A DNA stretch of 64,000 nt from Candidatus Pantoea bituminis (GTDB taxonomy: Bacteria; Pseudomonadota; Gammaproteobacteria; Enterobacterales; Enterobacteriaceae): the NCBI RefSeq assembly GCF_018842675.1, contig NZ_JAGTWO010000004.1, positions 1,488,001-1,552,000 of the forward strand, given 5' to 3'. Shown here in pieces: positions 16,675-27,823 of the stretch (the first letter of the stretch is position 1; each line of letters opens with the position of its first letter). The notes beneath the pieces are model-generated. The model saw nothing but the letters and a program-made list of their open reading frames with translations. It was not told the DNA's origin and searched no databases. A program made the position numbers and the translations under genes.

Positions 16675-18381
16675 TCAGAAGGTTTCCCAGTTGTCATTTC
16701 CCGAGGCTAATGCCGGGCGGGATGCGAGCACAGGTGATTTTTGTGCGGGTGAGGGCGCGCGCGTTGCAAGCGTCTGCGCTGGCGAGTCATGCAAACGGAA
16801 AGCGGAAACCGCCTGCGTCAATTTACCTGCCTGATCCTCCAGCGAGGAGGCGGCGGCAGAAGCCTCTTCCACCAGTGAAGCATTTTGCTGCGTCACATTA
16901 TCCATTTCAGTTACAGCAAGACTCACCTGCTGAATACCTCGGCTCTGTTCATCCGATGCCGCAGCGATCTCCGCCATAATGTCTGTCACGCGGCGCACCG
17001 CTTCGACAATTTCACTCATCGTCGAACCGGCTTCACCAACCTGATGAGAGCCGTCATTAATCAATGTCACTGATTCGGCAATCAGGGTTTCAATCTCTTT
17101 CGCTGCTTGTGCACTGCGCTGAGCCAGATTACGTACTTCGCTGGCAACCACGGCAAAACCACGGCCTTGCTCACCGGCGCGTGCCGCTTCTACCGCAGCA
17201 TTTAGCGCCAGGATATTGGTCTGGAACGCAATGCTGTTAATGACATTGGTAATCTCAGCAATCTTCTTCGAGCTGCCTGAAATGTTAGTCATGGTCTTCA
17301 CGACGCCACTGACCAAATTGCCGCCGCTGCGTGCTTTACCGGACGCATCCGCTGCCAACTGGCTGGCGTGATGCGCGTTCTCGGCATTCTGTTTCACCGT
17401 GGCGGTCAACTGCTCCATGCTGGCAGCGGTTTGTTCCAGTGCAGCAGCCTGCTGCTCGGTACGAGAAGAGAGATCGGTGTTACCGGCTGAAATTTCGCTG
17501 GAGCCTTGATAGATGGCTACTGCGCCTTCACGAACAGTGCCAACGGTCTTCACCAGGGATTGCTGCATAAGCTGCAAATTATGGATCAGCGATCCAATCT
17601 CGCTGCGGCCATGCGGCAGGGAAGGGGCGGTTAAATCACCTTGGGCGATGCGTTCAATACGTGAAACTGACTGGCGCAGCGGATTAATGATCACACGACG
17701 CAAAAATACAAAGGTCAGAAGCACTAATATCAGCGCGGCAGCAAACGCAACGGCCATGGCAATAAAGCCAATACGCGATTGGTGCTCCGCTTCCACGTTA
17801 ATCGACTGCGCGCGGTCGGTACGAATTTTGATCGCCTTCAACAGGACGTCGTTATAGGCGGCATCCAGCTTTTGTGTGACGTCAGTTTCCTGCGCGATAA
17901 TGCCTTCAAAGCTGCCTTGCTTACCGGCATTGATCATCGGCACCAGGCCTTTATCAACGTACTCATTGAAGCGCGTGGTTAACGCGGCATCCAGGTCCAT
18001 ATCGGCTGCCGATTTTACTTTGCGGTTTATGTAAACTTTGAAGCCATCTTTCGCCTGCTGGATGCGTTTCTCAGTAGCGGCAACGTTAGCGCGAAACACA
18101 TCCATTTCACCGATACGTGCGGCAGCACCAGCCTGAATAATGGTTAGACGAGCGGTACGCAGATGGTTTGAACTATTAGAAATACCCATGCGCACCTGGA
18201 TTTCTTCAGTGGCATTTTGAAGTGACTGATTGCTTTGAATAAGAAAGTAGCTGGCGAGTCCAATACAGAGTGCGAACAGCAGCAGAATGCCGCCGAAAAT
18301 CATACTAAACAGGGGAACGAGTCGAAGATTTTGCCAGATGCTCGGCTTGTATTGCCCATCAATAACCTGTGCTGTGTTCAT
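16675..18381 (-). CDS. Methyl-accepting chemotaxis protein (Tar/Tsr type)
   Basis: A 568-residue chemoreceptor. It has a first membrane helix at about residues 20-44, a periplasmic four-helix ligand domain to about 205, a second helix ([20 protein letters not shown], about 206-228), a HAMP linker and a long cytoplasmic signalling hairpin with the invariant tip [20 protein letters not shown]. The C-terminus NWETF is the tether that recruits CheR and CheB, so this is a major-type receptor. Its ligand is not readable. A sigma-28-like promoter lies upstream, consistent with late flagellar expression. It sits between dsrB and rcsA, a place where E. coli has no receptor gene. Confidence 0.93.
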   Translation of the reverse strand: MNTAQVIDGQYKPSIWQNLRLVPLFSMIFGGILLLFALCIGLASYFLIQSNQSLQNATEEIQVRMGISNSSNHLRTARLTIIQAGAAARIGEMDVFRANVAATEKRIQQAKDGFKVYINRKVKSAADMDLDAALTTRFNEYVDKGLVPMINAGKQGSFEGIIAQETDVTQKLDAAYNDVLLKAIKIRTDRAQSINVEAEHQSRIGFIAMAVAFAAALILVLLTFVFLRRVIINPLRQSVSRIERIAQGDLTAPSLPHGRSEIGSLIHNLQLMQQSLVKTVGTVREGAVAIYQGSSEISAGNTDLSSRTEQQAAALEQTAASMEQLTATVKQNAENAHHASQLAADASGKARSGGNLVSGVVKTMTNISGSSKKIAEITNVINSIAFQTNILALNAAVEAARAGEQGRGFAVVASEVRNLAQRSAQAAKEIETLIAESVTLINDGSHQVGEAGSTMSEIVEAVRRVTDIMAEIAAASDEQSRGIQQVSLAVTEMDNVTQQNASLVEEASAAASSLEDQAGKLTQAVSAFRLHDSPAQTLATRAPSPAQKSPVLASRPALASGNDNWETF

Positions 18382-18416
18382 ATCCTTGCTCTCTTGAGAT
18401 TGTTGTTATGAAGCTA

Positions 18417-18443
18417 ACATCGGCAATTCAGAGAAAAGGATTA
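18417..18443 (-). promoter_or_regulatory. Sigma-28 promoter of the chemoreceptor gene
   Basis: On the minus strand TAATCCTT, an 11-base spacer and GCCGATGT match the sigma-28 pattern TAAAGTTT-N11-GCCGATAA with correct spacing, ending about 36 bases before the ATG. Confidence 0.6.
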
Positions 18444-18489
18444 GGAGATTAAGTGAGATCTGGCTCCCACTTTAAAGCAAAGAAGGGGC

Positions 18490-18522
18490 AAAAAAAACCG
18501 ACCTTAAAAGGTCGGTTCTTTC
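18490..18522. terminator. Hairpin terminator after rcsA
   Basis: CCGACCTT and AAGGTCGG pair; on the minus strand the stem runs into a T-run, ending rcsA transcription. Confidence 0.8.
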
Positions 18523-18532
18523 AGAAGGGTTA

Positions 18533-19168
18533 TTATCTCACATTGACATAAATACCCGAGGTGACATTATCGGTCAATCGCACCACATGATAAATTACTT
18601 GTTTGTTGTGGGTTTTGATCTTGCGCTTAATATTACCTTTGTGTGATGAAACTGTTTTAGCTTTAATTTGCATCTTGTCGGAAATTTGAATGGTGTCATG
18701 GCCTGACATCCACATTTTCAACATATTCGACTCAGTCTGGCTCAGCGTTAATGGATGAATATCCAACCCAGAGGAAATACGCGGAGATTGATTGAGTTTC
18801 TTCTGCAAATAAGTACTCAGTAAGGAATCCAGTGTGGATGTCTTTATCGATTTTGACGTAATAATCAGGTTCTTACGAACGTAGAGGTATTCCTCAAAAT
18901 GGATATTACTGATGGCCATAAATATAAAAAACAGAGTTTCAGGGTGCTGCATAATAATACTGCGAATACGTTCGCTGGAATCAGGCTCATGAATGAAGCA
19001 ATCTTCATTAATAAAAACGACGCCAGGTTGTAATTGTTCACAACGTTGCTGTAATTGTTCAATGTCAGAGGCTGAAGTAATATTTTTCCTCTTAACACCT
19101 TTAGAGGACATATAATCTGATAATCCCAAGCGTGTGTAGTTGCAGGAATCCATAATAATCGTTGGCAT
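18533..19168 (-). CDS. rcsA: Transcriptional regulator RcsA
   Basis: A 211-residue LuxR/FixJ-type regulator that joins RcsB to activate capsule or exopolysaccharide genes (colanic acid, amylovoran, stewartan). The start is set at ATG 19168 ([15 protein letters not shown] follows) with GAGGG ahead, rather than the in-frame GTG six codons earlier. The C-terminal helix-turn-helix ([17 protein letters not shown] through [20 protein letters not shown]) is almost the same as in E. coli, while the N-terminal half is more diverged. In E. coli RcsA is limiting, degraded by Lon and translated under DsrA control; a dsrA gene lies 3.6 kb away. Confidence 0.95.
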   Translation of the reverse strand: MPTIIMDSCNYTRLGLSDYMSSKGVKRKNITSASDIEQLQQRCEQLQPGVVFINEDCFIHEPDSSERIRSIIMQHPETLFFIFMAISNIHFEEYLYVRKNLIITSKSIKTSTLDSLLSTYLQKKLNQSPRISSGLDIHPLTLSQTESNMLKMWMSGHDTIQISDKMQIKAKTVSSHKGNIKRKIKTHNKQVIYHVVRLTDNVTSGIYVNVR

Positions 19169-19799
19169 GTTAGCGACCCTCACCAATTTGTTATCCGTTT
19201 AAATCAACGATGAATTACGCGTTGCGGTACGAGAGAGATTTCTAAGACACTTTTTTATTCTGCTCATGCAGTGTGGCAACAGGCAAACGCCTGTAAAAGT
19301 CTTCTTCCCTGACCCGTTCTGCAAAATATTTTTTTACGTGCTGCTGTGACGTCACCCATCTCTCCAGCAATAGTGGGAATTGCTGGGGAGTACCGAAGTA
19401 CGGGTAAAACCTGTTTTGGGAGCGTTGTCACTATCGCCGAAAATCCGGAGTTATCTGATAGGACAAATCTTAAAAACATTTACTTCACGAAAGTGTGACG
19501 TATCAGCGCGTGTTGACAATGCCGGAAAAAACATTTCCTGACAAGAAAAATTATCGAAAGATTTTTTTGTGCAATTTCAACGTATTGCCGGATTTATCAA
19601 CAATTCCACAGAGTTATGCTTTCTGTGAACCGCCAAACTAAAATACGCGAAGCAGGGTTTAATAAGAATTATTTTCAGACTGACGGCACATTTATCAGAA
19701 TTTCCTTAGTTGATTTCTGAGAAAATTGGTTCAGAAAATGCACTGATGGTATCAAATTACTTAAGTATCGCAGAGGGGCAGTAGTTAGATACTTAATGT
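19169..19799. other. Intergenic region between rcsA and fliR, 631 bases
   Basis: AT-rich, no open frame with credible signals. It should hold the rcsA promoter region. TCAGAATTTCCTTA at 19695-19708 matches the RcsAB-box pattern (TAAGAATATTCCTA) at 10 of 14 positions, though it is over 500 bases from the rcsA start, so this is weak. Confidence 0.45.
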
Positions 19800-20584
19800 T
19801 TAGGGACGGGATAGTTCGGTGAGAAACAGTGCGAGTAAATCAAATACTTCACTGAATAAATGCTCGCAGAACGGGGCAAGTAGTGGCATTAACAGGCTAA
19901 TAGTGAGAATACCCACTGTTAAGGTAATCGGGAAGCCAATTGCGAAGATTGATAACTGTGGTGAAACGCGGTTTAACAAACCTAGTACCAAGTTTAGCAT
20001 GAGGAGCAAAACGATTAAGGGTAACGCTAACATCATGCCATTAAGGAAAATTAAGCCCGCCGATTTTACCAATGCCATAAAGGCGTTGGCATTTATCGTG
20101 GTTCCGCTGATGGGCAGTGTATGAAAACTGTCCGCCAATAACGAGATTAGCCACAGGTGACCATTGAAGGTCAGGAACAATAACATCGCCAGCATGTCGA
20201 GAAAACGCGCAAGCACTGGCATGTTCAGGCGACTGCCCGGATCAAAAAAGGTCGCGAACGACAATCCCATCTGCAAACCAATCACTTCACCCGCCGTTCG
20301 TACTGCTGCAAAAGCAAACTGCATGGTGAAACCCAGCGCGGCACCAATCAGAATTTGTTGGATCAGAATCCAGAATCCGGCAGGAGAAAACAGCTTGACC
20401 TCAACGGGCGGCAGCATGGGCATCAATAACCAGGTGATCATCACGGCCAGACCAATTTTGACCCGATTACTAATGGAACGTTCACTGAGAAGGGGGCGGT
20501 TGCAAACAGCGCCAGCAAACGCACCAGCGGCCAGTAAAACTGACTCACCCAGTGAACAAGTTGGCTACTGTCGAGAGTAATCAT
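19800..20584 (-). pseudogene. fliR: Flagellar export apparatus protein FliR, one frameshift
   Basis: A membrane core subunit of the flagellar type III export gate. The N-terminal part ([20 protein letters not shown]) starts at ATG 20584 overlapping the fliQ stop as ATGA. The frame breaks after LLALFATAP and resumes in another frame with the run to VMITWLLMP, then the strongly conserved [17 protein letters not shown] and the C-terminal helices. The break maps to five G on the plus strand at 20492-20496; six give A-P-L-L-S-E-R as in E. coli and exactly 261 residues, the E. coli length. A sequencing error is the likeliest cause; if real, flagella could not be built. Confidence 0.9.
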
Positions 20585-20853
20585 CAGCCGATGATGTAAG
20601 GCAGATTGGTAAAGACGGTGCGAATGTAATCCAGCACCAGGTTCAGCATCCACGGGCCCGCAATAATGCCAGTAGCAGCGACCGCAAGAATTTTTGGAAT
20701 AAACGACAGTGTCTGTTCGTTAATCTGGGTTGCGGCTTGCAGCAGGCTGATAAATAAACCGCTGACCAGCGCAGCCAGCAGCAGCGGTGCAGCCAGCATC
20801 AGCGCAACGCGCATCGCTTCTTGCCCCATCACCATTACCGATTCGGGTGTCAT
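20584..20853 (-). CDS. fliQ: Flagellar export apparatus protein FliQ
   Basis: An 89-residue protein with two membrane helices, part of the FliP-FliQ-FliR export gate. The sequence MTPESVMVMGQEAMRVAL through ATQINEQTLSFIPKI is typical and the length equals that of E. coli FliQ. It overlaps fliR by ATGA and follows fliP by 26 bases, within the fliLMNOPQR operon. Confidence 0.96.
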   Translation of the reverse strand: MTPESVMVMGQEAMRVALMLAAPLLLAALVSGLFISLLQAATQINEQTLSFIPKILAVAATGIIAGPWMLNLVLDYIRTVFTNLPYIIG

Positions 20854-20879
20854 GTCATGCTCCAGTCAGAAAAGGGGAA

Positions 20880-21613
20880 TCAGGAATAGAAGCTTTGCGC
20901 CAGCGAACCGACCAGCAATTGCCAGCCATCCACTAATACAAACAGCATCAACTTAAACGGCAGTGAAATGGTGGCAGGCGGAACCATCATCATCCCCAGC
21001 GCCATTAACACGCTGGCGACCACCAAATCGATAATCAGGAAGGGAATGAAGACGGTAAAGCCAATCTGGAACGCCGTTTTCAGTTCGCTGGTCACGTAAG
21101 CAGGCAGCAGGATACGCATCGGTACGGCTTCAGGGCCAGCAATAGGTGGTGTATTAGCCAGGCGGGCAAACAGCGCTAAATCTGCTTCTCGCGTCTGGCG
21201 CAGCATAAAGTCGCGCAGCGGCTGCGCCCTTTTTCAATCGCCACGTCCATGGTGATCTTGTCCTGGCTGAAGGGCAGATAAGCATCCTGATAAATCTTGT
21301 CGAAGGTCGGCGCCATAATAAAGAAGGTCAGAAACAGCGACAGGCCCAGCAAAACCTGATTAGGCGGTGCAGAAGGCGTGCCCAGGGCGTTACGCAGCAG
21401 GCCAAAAACGATAATGATGCGGGTAAAGCTGGTCATCATCAGCAATACCGCGGGGATAAACGTCAGCGCGGTGATAAACACCAGCGTCTGCACCGGCAGT
21501 GACCAGCTTTGACCGCCATTGGCTAACGGATGACTCACCAAACCCGGCAGTTGGGCATGGGCAACCGGTGCCAGCAACAGCAGCGGCAGAAGAGAAAGCA
21601 GTCGACGCATCAT
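20880..21613 (-). pseudogene. fliP: Flagellar export apparatus protein FliP, one frameshift
   Basis: The main ring-forming subunit of the export gate, with a cleaved N-terminal signal peptide ([18 protein letters not shown]). The first frame runs through [19 protein letters not shown] and [12 protein letters not shown]. The second resumes at [18 protein letters not shown] and continues through the hallmark [17 protein letters not shown] to the end. The join is at CCC 21227-21229: a fourth C (G on the coding strand) restores G-A-Q-P-L-R-D-F and gives 244 residues (E. coli 245). ATG 21613 or 21610 can start; the fliO stop overlaps both. Confidence 0.92.
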
Positions 21614-22008
21614 GGGTGTTTTCCGGGACGTTTAACCAGATTCTGTAGCAGTTGGCGAAAATCTTGTGGCGCAGCGCCTGATGGCGCATTTTCTTCCGGC
21701 GCAGCAGGCGGCAACGTGTGCAAATGGGTGATGTGCTGAGCGGTGACGCCAAGGACCAGGCGCGCATCGGCAGTATCAACAATCACAACGCGTTCACGCT
21801 GACCGACCTGAACACTGGCGGTCATTTTGAGTTCCTGGCTGCTGACCTTCTTCGGTGCGAAACCGAGGCGGCGCGCCAGCCAGGCAAAAGCCAGTATCAA
21901 CAATACAATCCCGGCTAACACACTGCTGACTTGCGTCACTACAGAACCGGTAGAAATCGCCTGCGTTTGCGGCGCGGCGGGATGCAGTGTTTGAGACTGG
22001 TTATTCAT
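21610..22008 (-). CDS. fliO: Flagellar biosynthesis protein FliO
   Basis: A 132-residue single-pass membrane protein that helps FliP rings assemble. The membrane helix is at about residues 26-46 ([23 protein letters not shown]), followed by a cytoplasmic domain with [24 protein letters not shown], the conserved FliO core. It lies between fliN (two-base gap) and fliP (overlap). Confidence 0.94.
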   Translation of the reverse strand: MNNQSQTLHPAAPQTQAISTGSVVTQVSSVLAGIVLLILAFAWLARRLGFAPKKVSSQELKMTASVQVGQRERVVIVDTADARLVLGVTAQHITHLHTLPPAAPEENAPSGAAPQDFRQLLQNLVKRPGKHP

Positions 22009-22010
22009 TA

Positions 22011-22418
22011 TTAACGACTCAGGCGACGCATACGTTCAGAAGGGGTGATGATATCGGTGATGCGCACGCCATATTTGTCGTTCACCACCACAACTTCACC
22101 TTGAGCAATCAGGTAACCGTTGATCAGGATATCTAAAGGTTCACCCGCCAGACCATCCAGTGACACCACTGAACCTTGCGTCAGGCGCAGCAGCTCTTTG
22201 ATGGTCATTTTGGTACGGCCCAGTTCCACGGTGAGTTTCACCGGGATATCCATAATCAGATCGATATCCTGCAGCGAGCCAGAGATATTGCTGCTCTCGA
22301 ATGTTTTAAACACATCGTCGCTCTGTGGCGCGCTGGTGCCAGCTTGTTCGTTCATTGCCTCAGCCCACAGATCGTCCGCAGAGATGTTGTCATCGGACGG
22401 TTTCTTGCTGTCACTCAT
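22011..22418 (-). CDS. fliN: Flagellar motor switch protein FliN
   Basis: A 135-residue C-ring protein. The variable acidic N-terminus is followed from about residue 50 by the SpoA domain: DLIMDIPVKLTVELGRTKMTIKELL, GSVVSLDGLAGEPLDILINGYLIAQGEVVV and GVRITDIITPSERMRRL. It takes part in switching and cargo docking to the export gate. It overlaps fliM by 8 bases. Confidence 0.97.
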   Translation of the reverse strand: MSDSKKPSDDNISADDLWAEAMNEQAGTSAPQSDDVFKTFESSNISGSLQDIDLIMDIPVKLTVELGRTKMTIKELLRLTQGSVVSLDGLAGEPLDILINGYLIAQGEVVVVNDKYGVRITDIITPSERMRRLSR

Positions 22419-23418
22419 TGGGCTGTTCCTCGTTCAGCGAATTCAAAATCGGGTTAATCAGATGTTCGACACGCAGGGCATATTGGCCGTTGATCGTGCC
22501 ATATTGGCTGGTTAATACCGGCACGCCATCCACATGGGCGATGATGCGCTCGGGCTTCTCAATCGGCAGTACATCGCCTGGCTTCAGCTGCAAAATGCGT
22601 GACAGACGCAGTGAAGTCTCAGCAAAGTGCGCAATCAGCTCCAGCTCAGAGTGCTGAACCTGCTTCACCAGGTTATCGCGCCAGTGATTATCTTCCTGAC
22701 GGGAGTTTTCCAGCGGCGGGTTCACCAGCAGCTCGCGCAGCGGCTCAATCATCGAAAACGGAATACAGATATTAAATTCACCGACCAGGTTACCAATCTC
22801 CACCTGGAACGGCGTGTTAACCACGATGTCGTTCGGTGAAGTGGTGATGTTGGTGAATTTTACCTGCATCTCTGAACGTACATACTCTACGTCCAGCGGG
22901 TAAATGGCTTTCCATGCATCGCTGTAACCATCCAGCGCCAGCTTCAGCATACGGCGGATAACGCGCTGCTCAGTGTGGGTAAACTCACGGCCTTCCACTT
23001 TAGTCGGGAAGCGACCATCACCACCAAACAGGTTATCAACCGCGATAAACACCAGGCTGGGTGAAAACACCACCAGCGCAGTGCCGCGTAGCGGCTTCAG
23101 GTGGATCAGGTTCAGGTTGGTTGGCACCGGCAGGTTGCGGGCAAACTCGTGATACGGCTGAATCTTGATCGCACCCACAGAAATATCAGGGCTACGGCGC
23201 AGCAGGTTAAACAGCGCCATACGGAACTGACGAGCAAAACGCTCATTAATAATTTCCAGCGCCTGCAGACGTTCGCGTACTACACGGCGCTGTGTATTCG
23301 GGTCGTAAGGACGAATGTCGCCTTCCGGCCCTTTCTGAATCTTTTCATCTTCCTTGCTGTCACTGTCGCCGTTGAGTAGCGCGTCAATTTCAGCTTGGGA
23401 GAGAATGCTATCGCCCAT
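22411..23418 (-). CDS. fliM: Flagellar motor switch protein FliM
   Basis: A 335-residue C-ring protein that binds phosphorylated CheY through its N-terminal LSQAEIDALLNG segment, followed by the CheC-like middle domain (ISVGAIKIQPYHEFARNLP, GTALVVFSPSLVFIAVDNLFGGDG) and the C-terminal SpoA domain. Length and motifs are those of E. coli FliM. It lies between fliL and fliN. Confidence 0.97.
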   Translation of the reverse strand: MGDSILSQAEIDALLNGDSDSKEDEKIQKGPEGDIRPYDPNTQRRVVRERLQALEIINERFARQFRMALFNLLRRSPDISVGAIKIQPYHEFARNLPVPTNLNLIHLKPLRGTALVVFSPSLVFIAVDNLFGGDGRFPTKVEGREFTHTEQRVIRRMLKLALDGYSDAWKAIYPLDVEYVRSEMQVKFTNITTSPNDIVVNTPFQVEIGNLVGEFNICIPFSMIEPLRELLVNPPLENSRQEDNHWRDNLVKQVQHSELELIAHFAETSLRLSRILQLKPGDVLPIEKPERIIAHVDGVPVLTSQYGTINGQYALRVEHLINPILNSLNEEQPNE

Positions 23419-23422
23419 TGAT

Positions 23423-23908
23423 TCACCTCAAAATGAAGGCAGTAAACAGCACGTCGTTCACGGCCTGCGGAGGTTGACCTTTTACCAGTGGTGGAGACAG
23501 TGCCTGTTTGATTTGCTCAACAAGCGCTTGCTTTCCTTGCTCTGACGCTAGCGCATTCGCGCTCTGACGTGAGAGCAGTAGCAGCAGACGGCTGCGTACC
23601 TCAGGCAGATAGTCATTCATCCGACGACGGGTGTCCTCATCCGGCAGACGCAGGGTAAAGCCTACGTACAGCACGCGGTCAGGATCGTTGTCGGGATTGA
23701 CCAGGTTAACCGTAAATGTATCAAGTGCAAAAAATACCGGGGCGGCAGGTGGTTCGACTTTCGCGACTTCCGGCTTATCGCCCTCGTGTTTATTCATCAT
23801 TCGCCAGACTGCATAGCCTGCCACGCTACAAGCGGCCAGCGTTACCACCAGTAACACCGGAATTAAGATTGAACGTTTGCGGCCTTTAGCTTTCGCGTTT
23901 TCAGACAT
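23423..23908 (-). CDS. fliL: Flagellar basal-body-associated protein FliL
   Basis: A 161-residue single-pass inner-membrane protein around the stator, first gene of the fliLMNOPQR operon. It has a basic N-terminus (KAKGRKRS), a membrane helix at about residues 13-35, then a periplasmic stomatin-like domain with [31 protein letters not shown]. The 129-base gap to the fliK stop may contain an internal promoter. Confidence 0.95.
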   Translation of the reverse strand: MSENAKAKGRKRSILIPVLLVVTLAACSVAGYAVWRMMNKHEGDKPEVAKVEPPAAPVFFALDTFTVNLVNPDNDPDRVLYVGFTLRLPDEDTRRRMNDYLPEVRSRLLLLLSRQSANALASEQGKQALVEQIKQALSPPLVKGQPPQAVNDVLFTAFILR

Positions 23909-24037
23909 TTTTGCAGTTACTTCCTGTGAATTATGGGCAAGCCTCTCGGCTCACCTGAACAGATTATCCCGCGTCTTAAGTCAAACAATGGGAAGAAAAG
24001 ACGCGAGTTTTACGCTTACCTTCAGCGTTTGTCGCTG

Positions 24038-25297
24038 TCAGGCAAAGGTGTCGACGGCGCCGTTGCCTGCTACACGCGCCTGGAGGGCGGCGGGCACAGC
24101 AATCGGCGTGATGTCATTATCACTGTCCTGGGAGAGGGAGAAGCGGCCATGTTGTCCATCGCGGCGCGCCTCCTGCTGCTGCTGGAAGCTCTGGCCTTGC
24201 GCGGAACTGTCACTGCTTACCTGACTCTCACCCAGGTTAATGCCGCTCTCTGCCAGTGCATGACGCAGCTGCGGGAGGGCAGCTTCCAGCGCCGCCCTTA
24301 CGTGGCTGTGGCTGGAAACCATATTTAACTGTGCCGTGTCGTTATCCAGTTTCAGGCTGATCTGGATGGCGCCAAGGTCTTCAGGATGCAAACGCAACTC
24401 TGCGTTCTGCTGGCCGTTACGGCTGAACATCACAATTTGCTGGCTCAGCGCCTGCTGCCATTCGTTGCTGCCGAGCTGCGCATTCAGCATCGGGGTTGAT
24501 GGCGTATTGGTCGTCGCTGAGGCATTCAGCGGTGCGGTCAGCGAGCTGGCACTGGAGATCGGTGCGCTGTTCACCAGCAAATTATCGCTGGTGCTGTTTT
24601 TAGGCGCGGACTGATCATCCTGCTTGCTCAAGCTGCTCAACACCTGTTGAAAGCTGCTGTCGAGATTCAGCGCATTGCTGTTGTTATTACTGCTTACCGC
24701 CGCCGTGTTGCTGGCTGCCACAGGGGTTTTACCCATCAGCGCGCTGTTGTCACTGGCTTTGCTGCTTTTACCTTCAGGCGCCTCATCTTTGCTGGTCAGC
24801 GCGCTGTTCACGGCTTGCGACAGCGATGACAGCGTATTGCGGCGCACATCGCTTTGTGTCAACTCGCTGCTGGCAACGGCGGGCGTTGCATTGTTAGCGG
24901 CGGCTGCCGGTAACATGGCAAACAGTGCCTGCACGTTTTGCATCTCACTGGCGCTTAATGTACTGGCGTCTTGCTTATCTTTATCATCGGCTGATTTCGT
25001 GGCGGCTTTAATATTTTCCGGCTTCAGCAACGCATTCACTGCATCGGGATTTTCCAGCGCTGCCAGCAGCGCATTGAGCGCGCTGGTCGGCTTGGTATCC
25101 GCTTCGCTTTCTTCAACTTGATCAGTTAATTGCGTGACTTTCCCAGGCTGTTTGGCCAGCGTTAATAATTGATTACCCAGCGCCGTCAGGAAGTCCTGCG
25201 GCATCGCATCGGCACCCGATAAAATGTCTGTGGACATTGAAGTATCAGCATCACCGGTAGCCACGGTCTGCGTGCTAAGTGTTGGCAGCGTAATCAT
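24038..25297 (-). CDS. fliK: Flagellar hook-length control protein FliK
   Basis: A 419-residue secreted ruler protein. The long Ala/Ser/Thr-rich, low-complexity N-terminal two-thirds is poorly conserved, as expected. The C-terminal switch domain is clear: [19 protein letters not shown] near residues 297-315 and [24 protein letters not shown] after it. It measures hook length and switches FlhB specificity. It overlaps fliJ by 4 bases. Confidence 0.95.
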   Translation of the reverse strand: MITLPTLSTQTVATGDADTSMSTDILSGADAMPQDFLTALGNQLLTLAKQPGKVTQLTDQVEESEADTKPTSALNALLAALENPDAVNALLKPENIKAATKSADDKDKQDASTLSASEMQNVQALFAMLPAAAANNATPAVASSELTQSDVRRNTLSSLSQAVNSALTSKDEAPEGKSSKASDNSALMGKTPVAASNTAAVSSNNNSNALNLDSSFQQVLSSLSKQDDQSAPKNSTSDNLLVNSAPISSASSLTAPLNASATTNTPSTPMLNAQLGSNEWQQALSQQIVMFSRNGQQNAELRLHPEDLGAIQISLKLDNDTAQLNMVSSHSHVRAALEAALPQLRHALAESGINLGESQVSSDSSAQGQSFQQQQEARRDGQHGRFSLSQDSDNDITPIAVPAALQARVAGNGAVDTFA

Positions 25298-25737
25298 TCG
25301 GCTCTCCTAAAGGCGGCCCGTTGGGCAAATTCATCCATCCGTTTCTGATCGAGACGGTTTTCTTGTTGTAAGGCGGTTTCAGCCGCGCGCGTGATCAACG
25401 TTTGATAGGCGTTAAGCCGCTGTTGTTTCTCACGCCAGTTCACCAGCGCCTGCTCAAGGCGCTGATTCCAGTGCTGTAATTGGTTGCGGTGCTGCTCAAT
25501 GGCTTTTTCCAGCGTTTGGATAAACTGGTGATAGTTGGTCCAGCGGTTATTGGCGATACCGGTCGACATGTTGTCGTTGAGCTTATTGCGGTATTCATCC
25601 TGATAATCGAGCAGCATGGTGAGTTGCTGATCAGCGGCTTGCTGACCACGACGCATGTCGCCTAAAAAAATCACCGCTTTTTCCAGATCCTGCTCCGCAA
25701 GATCACGCAGTGTGTCGATGGCATTTGCAGTTTTCAT
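25294..25737 (-). CDS. fliJ: Flagellar export chaperone FliJ
   Basis: A 147-residue protein predicted to be an almost continuous coiled coil ([19 protein letters not shown] through [13 protein letters not shown]). It fits the central hole of the FliI hexamer and recycles chaperones. Length matches E. coli FliJ. It lies between fliI and fliK. Confidence 0.95.
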   Translation of the reverse strand: MKTANAIDTLRDLAEQDLEKAVIFLGDMRRGQQAADQQLTMLLDYQDEYRNKLNDNMSTGIANNRWTNYHQFIQTLEKAIEQHRNQLQHWNQRLEQALVNWREKQQRLNAYQTLITRAAETALQQENRLDQKRMDEFAQRAAFRRAE

Positions 25738-25769
25738 TGCTGTTACCTCACTGATTAACCGAACGTGTC

Positions 25770-27131
25770 TTAACCAAACAAAGCATGAAGATGCAGACAG
25801 GCGTCGTCGTAATCGCTGCGTTCAAAAATGCCTTGTTGCAGGAAAGCTTCCATTTGCGGATAGAGTTTGATGGCTTTATCCAGCATCGGGTCGCTACCCG
25901 CAGCATAGGCACCGACACTGACCAGGTCGCGGTTGCGCTGGAAGCTGGAGAGCAACTGCTTGAACTGGCGTACCCGCGCGTAATGGTTTTCATCAATCAG
26001 CGAGGTCATGGCACGGCTGATTGAAGCTTCGATATCTATCGCGGGATAGTGACCCGCTTCCGCCAGACGGCGAGACAACACGATGTGACCATCCAGGATC
26101 GCACGTGCGGAGTCCGCGATCGGGTCTTGCTGATCGTCGCCTTCGGTCAGTACGGTATAAAACGCAGTAATTGAACCGCCGCCATCAATGCCGTTACCGG
26201 CGCGTTCTACCAGAGCAGGGAGCTTGGCAAACACGGAAGGTGGATAGCCTTTGGTGGCCGGTGGTTCGCCGATCGCCAGCGCGATCTCACGCTGCGCCAT
26301 GGCGTAGCGCGTCAGGGAATCCATGATCAACAGCACATGCTTGCCGCGATCGCGAAAATCTTCGGCGATACGCGTGGCGTAAGCGGCACCTTGCATACGT
26401 AATAAAGGAGAAACGTCGGCGGGAGCGGCAATCACCACTGAACGGGCACGACCTTCCGCACCCAGAATGTTCTCGATAAAGTCTTTAACTTCTCGTCCAC
26501 GCTCACCGATCAGACCCACGACAATGACATCAGCTTCGGTGTAGCGCGCCATCATGCCGAGCAATACACTTTTACCCACGCCGGAACCGGCAAACAGCCC
26601 CATACGTTGACCGCGTCCCACTGTAAGCAGCGAGTTGATGGCGCGTACGCCGGTATCCAGCACGTCAGTGATTGGGGTACGTTGCAACGGGTTAAACGGT
26701 GGAGTGATCAGCGGTGCGCGGTAGCCGGTGTCGGGTGACGGCAAACCGTCGAGCGGACGCCCGCTGCCGTCCAGCACGCGGCCTAATAGCTGCGGGCCCA
26801 GCAGTAATTGTTTACCTGCCTGTGGGTTTTCACTGGTCTGGCGTGCATACACGCGTGCGCCGGGCAAAATGCCATCCACTTCTTCCAGCGGCATTAAAAA
26901 CAGTTTCTGACCGTTAAAGCCCACCACTTCACTTTCAACTTCGGTGATCTTCTTGCCATCGTTACGTTCAATCACGCAGGTCGCACCGAGCGGCAGCTGC
27001 AAACCGGTCGCTTCCAGTACCAGACCGGTCGCGCGGGTTAAACGGCCATAGCGGCGAACCGGCTGAACTTGTGCAATGCGGCCTTCAAACGCGTCGAGCG
27101 CGCCAAGCCAGCGATTAAGACGCGTGGTCAT
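25770..27131 (-). CDS. fliI: Flagellum-specific ATP synthase FliI
   Basis: The 453-residue hexameric ATPase of flagellar export. ATG 27131 is chosen ([18 protein letters not shown] follows, as in E. coli); it overlaps the fliH stop as TAATG. An N-terminal extension in the same frame is not credible. Walker A is [15 protein letters not shown] (about residues 163-177), and the catalytic and Walker B regions [14 protein letters not shown] and [13 protein letters not shown] follow. It is the most conserved protein of this operon. Confidence 0.97.
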   Translation of the reverse strand: MTTRLNRWLGALDAFEGRIAQVQPVRRYGRLTRATGLVLEATGLQLPLGATCVIERNDGKKITEVESEVVGFNGQKLFLMPLEEVDGILPGARVYARQTSENPQAGKQLLLGPQLLGRVLDGSGRPLDGLPSPDTGYRAPLITPPFNPLQRTPITDVLDTGVRAINSLLTVGRGQRMGLFAGSGVGKSVLLGMMARYTEADVIVVGLIGERGREVKDFIENILGAEGRARSVVIAAPADVSPLLRMQGAAYATRIAEDFRDRGKHVLLIMDSLTRYAMAQREIALAIGEPPATKGYPPSVFAKLPALVERAGNGIDGGGSITAFYTVLTEGDDQQDPIADSARAILDGHIVLSRRLAEAGHYPAIDIEASISRAMTSLIDENHYARVRQFKQLLSSFQRNRDLVSVGAYAAGSDPMLDKAIKLYPQMEAFLQQGIFERSDYDDACLHLHALFG

Positions 27132-27823
27132 TACAACTCTCCTGGCGCAGCAAGGCGGCACAGTTCCTGCCAGCGCGTGGCCACGCTGGCGTCGAGATCG
27201 CCATCTTCCGCGCTGAGTTTACAGCCGCCCGGATGCAGCGTGTTATCGGCCAGCAAACGCCAGCCGTGCAGATCCAGCGTTGGCCCCAGCGTCTGCTCAA
27301 TACGTTGCAGATCGTCAGGATGCACCCGCAGCTGCGGTTTGCCGCTGAACATCGGTTCCTGTTGCAGCAAGCCTTGAATTTGACGCAGCAGGGCGCTGCC
27401 ATCCACCGTGGTGGCCTGGCCAATCACAGAGCGCGCCGCTTCCAGCGCCAGCTGCATCAGACGCGCCGCGATGACGCTGTCCAGCGATTCAAGCGTGTTC
27501 TGGAATTCAGTCACCAACTGCTGCATACGCGCCTGAAGCGGAGCATGCTGCTGCTGGGCATCGGCTAAACCCTGGGCAAAACCGGCGTCGTAACCGGTTT
27601 TCTGACCTTCCGCAAACCCTTGCTGATGACCTTCGTTATAACCCTGGCCTTGCGCCTCTTTGCGCATTTGCTGCTGCATGCGTTCGAGCAGTTGCTGTTG
27701 CTCGTCTACTTCATTTTCAAACGATTCGATCTCTGGCAGCGGTTCTGGCTCGGGCGCATCACTACGACCTAAATCGTTGGGCTGCCACAACTGCCACGGG
27801 CGCGCGGAAAATGCATCAGACAT
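27131..27823 (-). CDS. fliH: Flagellar assembly protein FliH
   Basis: A 230-residue regulator of FliI that links it to the C-ring. It shows an N-terminal [11 protein letters not shown] segment, a charged coiled coil with small-residue repeats ([21 protein letters not shown], GxxxG pattern) and a C-terminal V-ATPase E-subunit-like domain ([31 protein letters not shown]). It overlaps fliG by 8 bases. Confidence 0.95.
   Translation of the reverse strand: MSDAFSARPWQLWQPNDLGRSDAPEPEPLPEIESFENEVDEQQQLLERMQQQMRKEAQGQGYNEGHQQGFAEGQKTGYDAGFAQGLADAQQQHAPLQARMQQLVTEFQNTLESLDSVIAARLMQLALEAARSVIGQATTVDGSALLRQIQGLLQQEPMFSGKPQLRVHPDDLQRIEQTLGPTLDLHGWRLLADNTLHPGGCKLSAEDGDLDASVATRWQELCRLAAPGEL

Noticed and set aside
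19264..19479. 71-codon minus-strand frame upstream of rcsA
   Set aside because: Lies in the AT-rich control region without translation signals or homology.
24675..25121. 148-codon plus-strand hydrophobic frame over fliK
   Set aside because: It is the antisense of the low-complexity Ala/Ser/Leu region of fliK; hydrophobicity follows from that composition.
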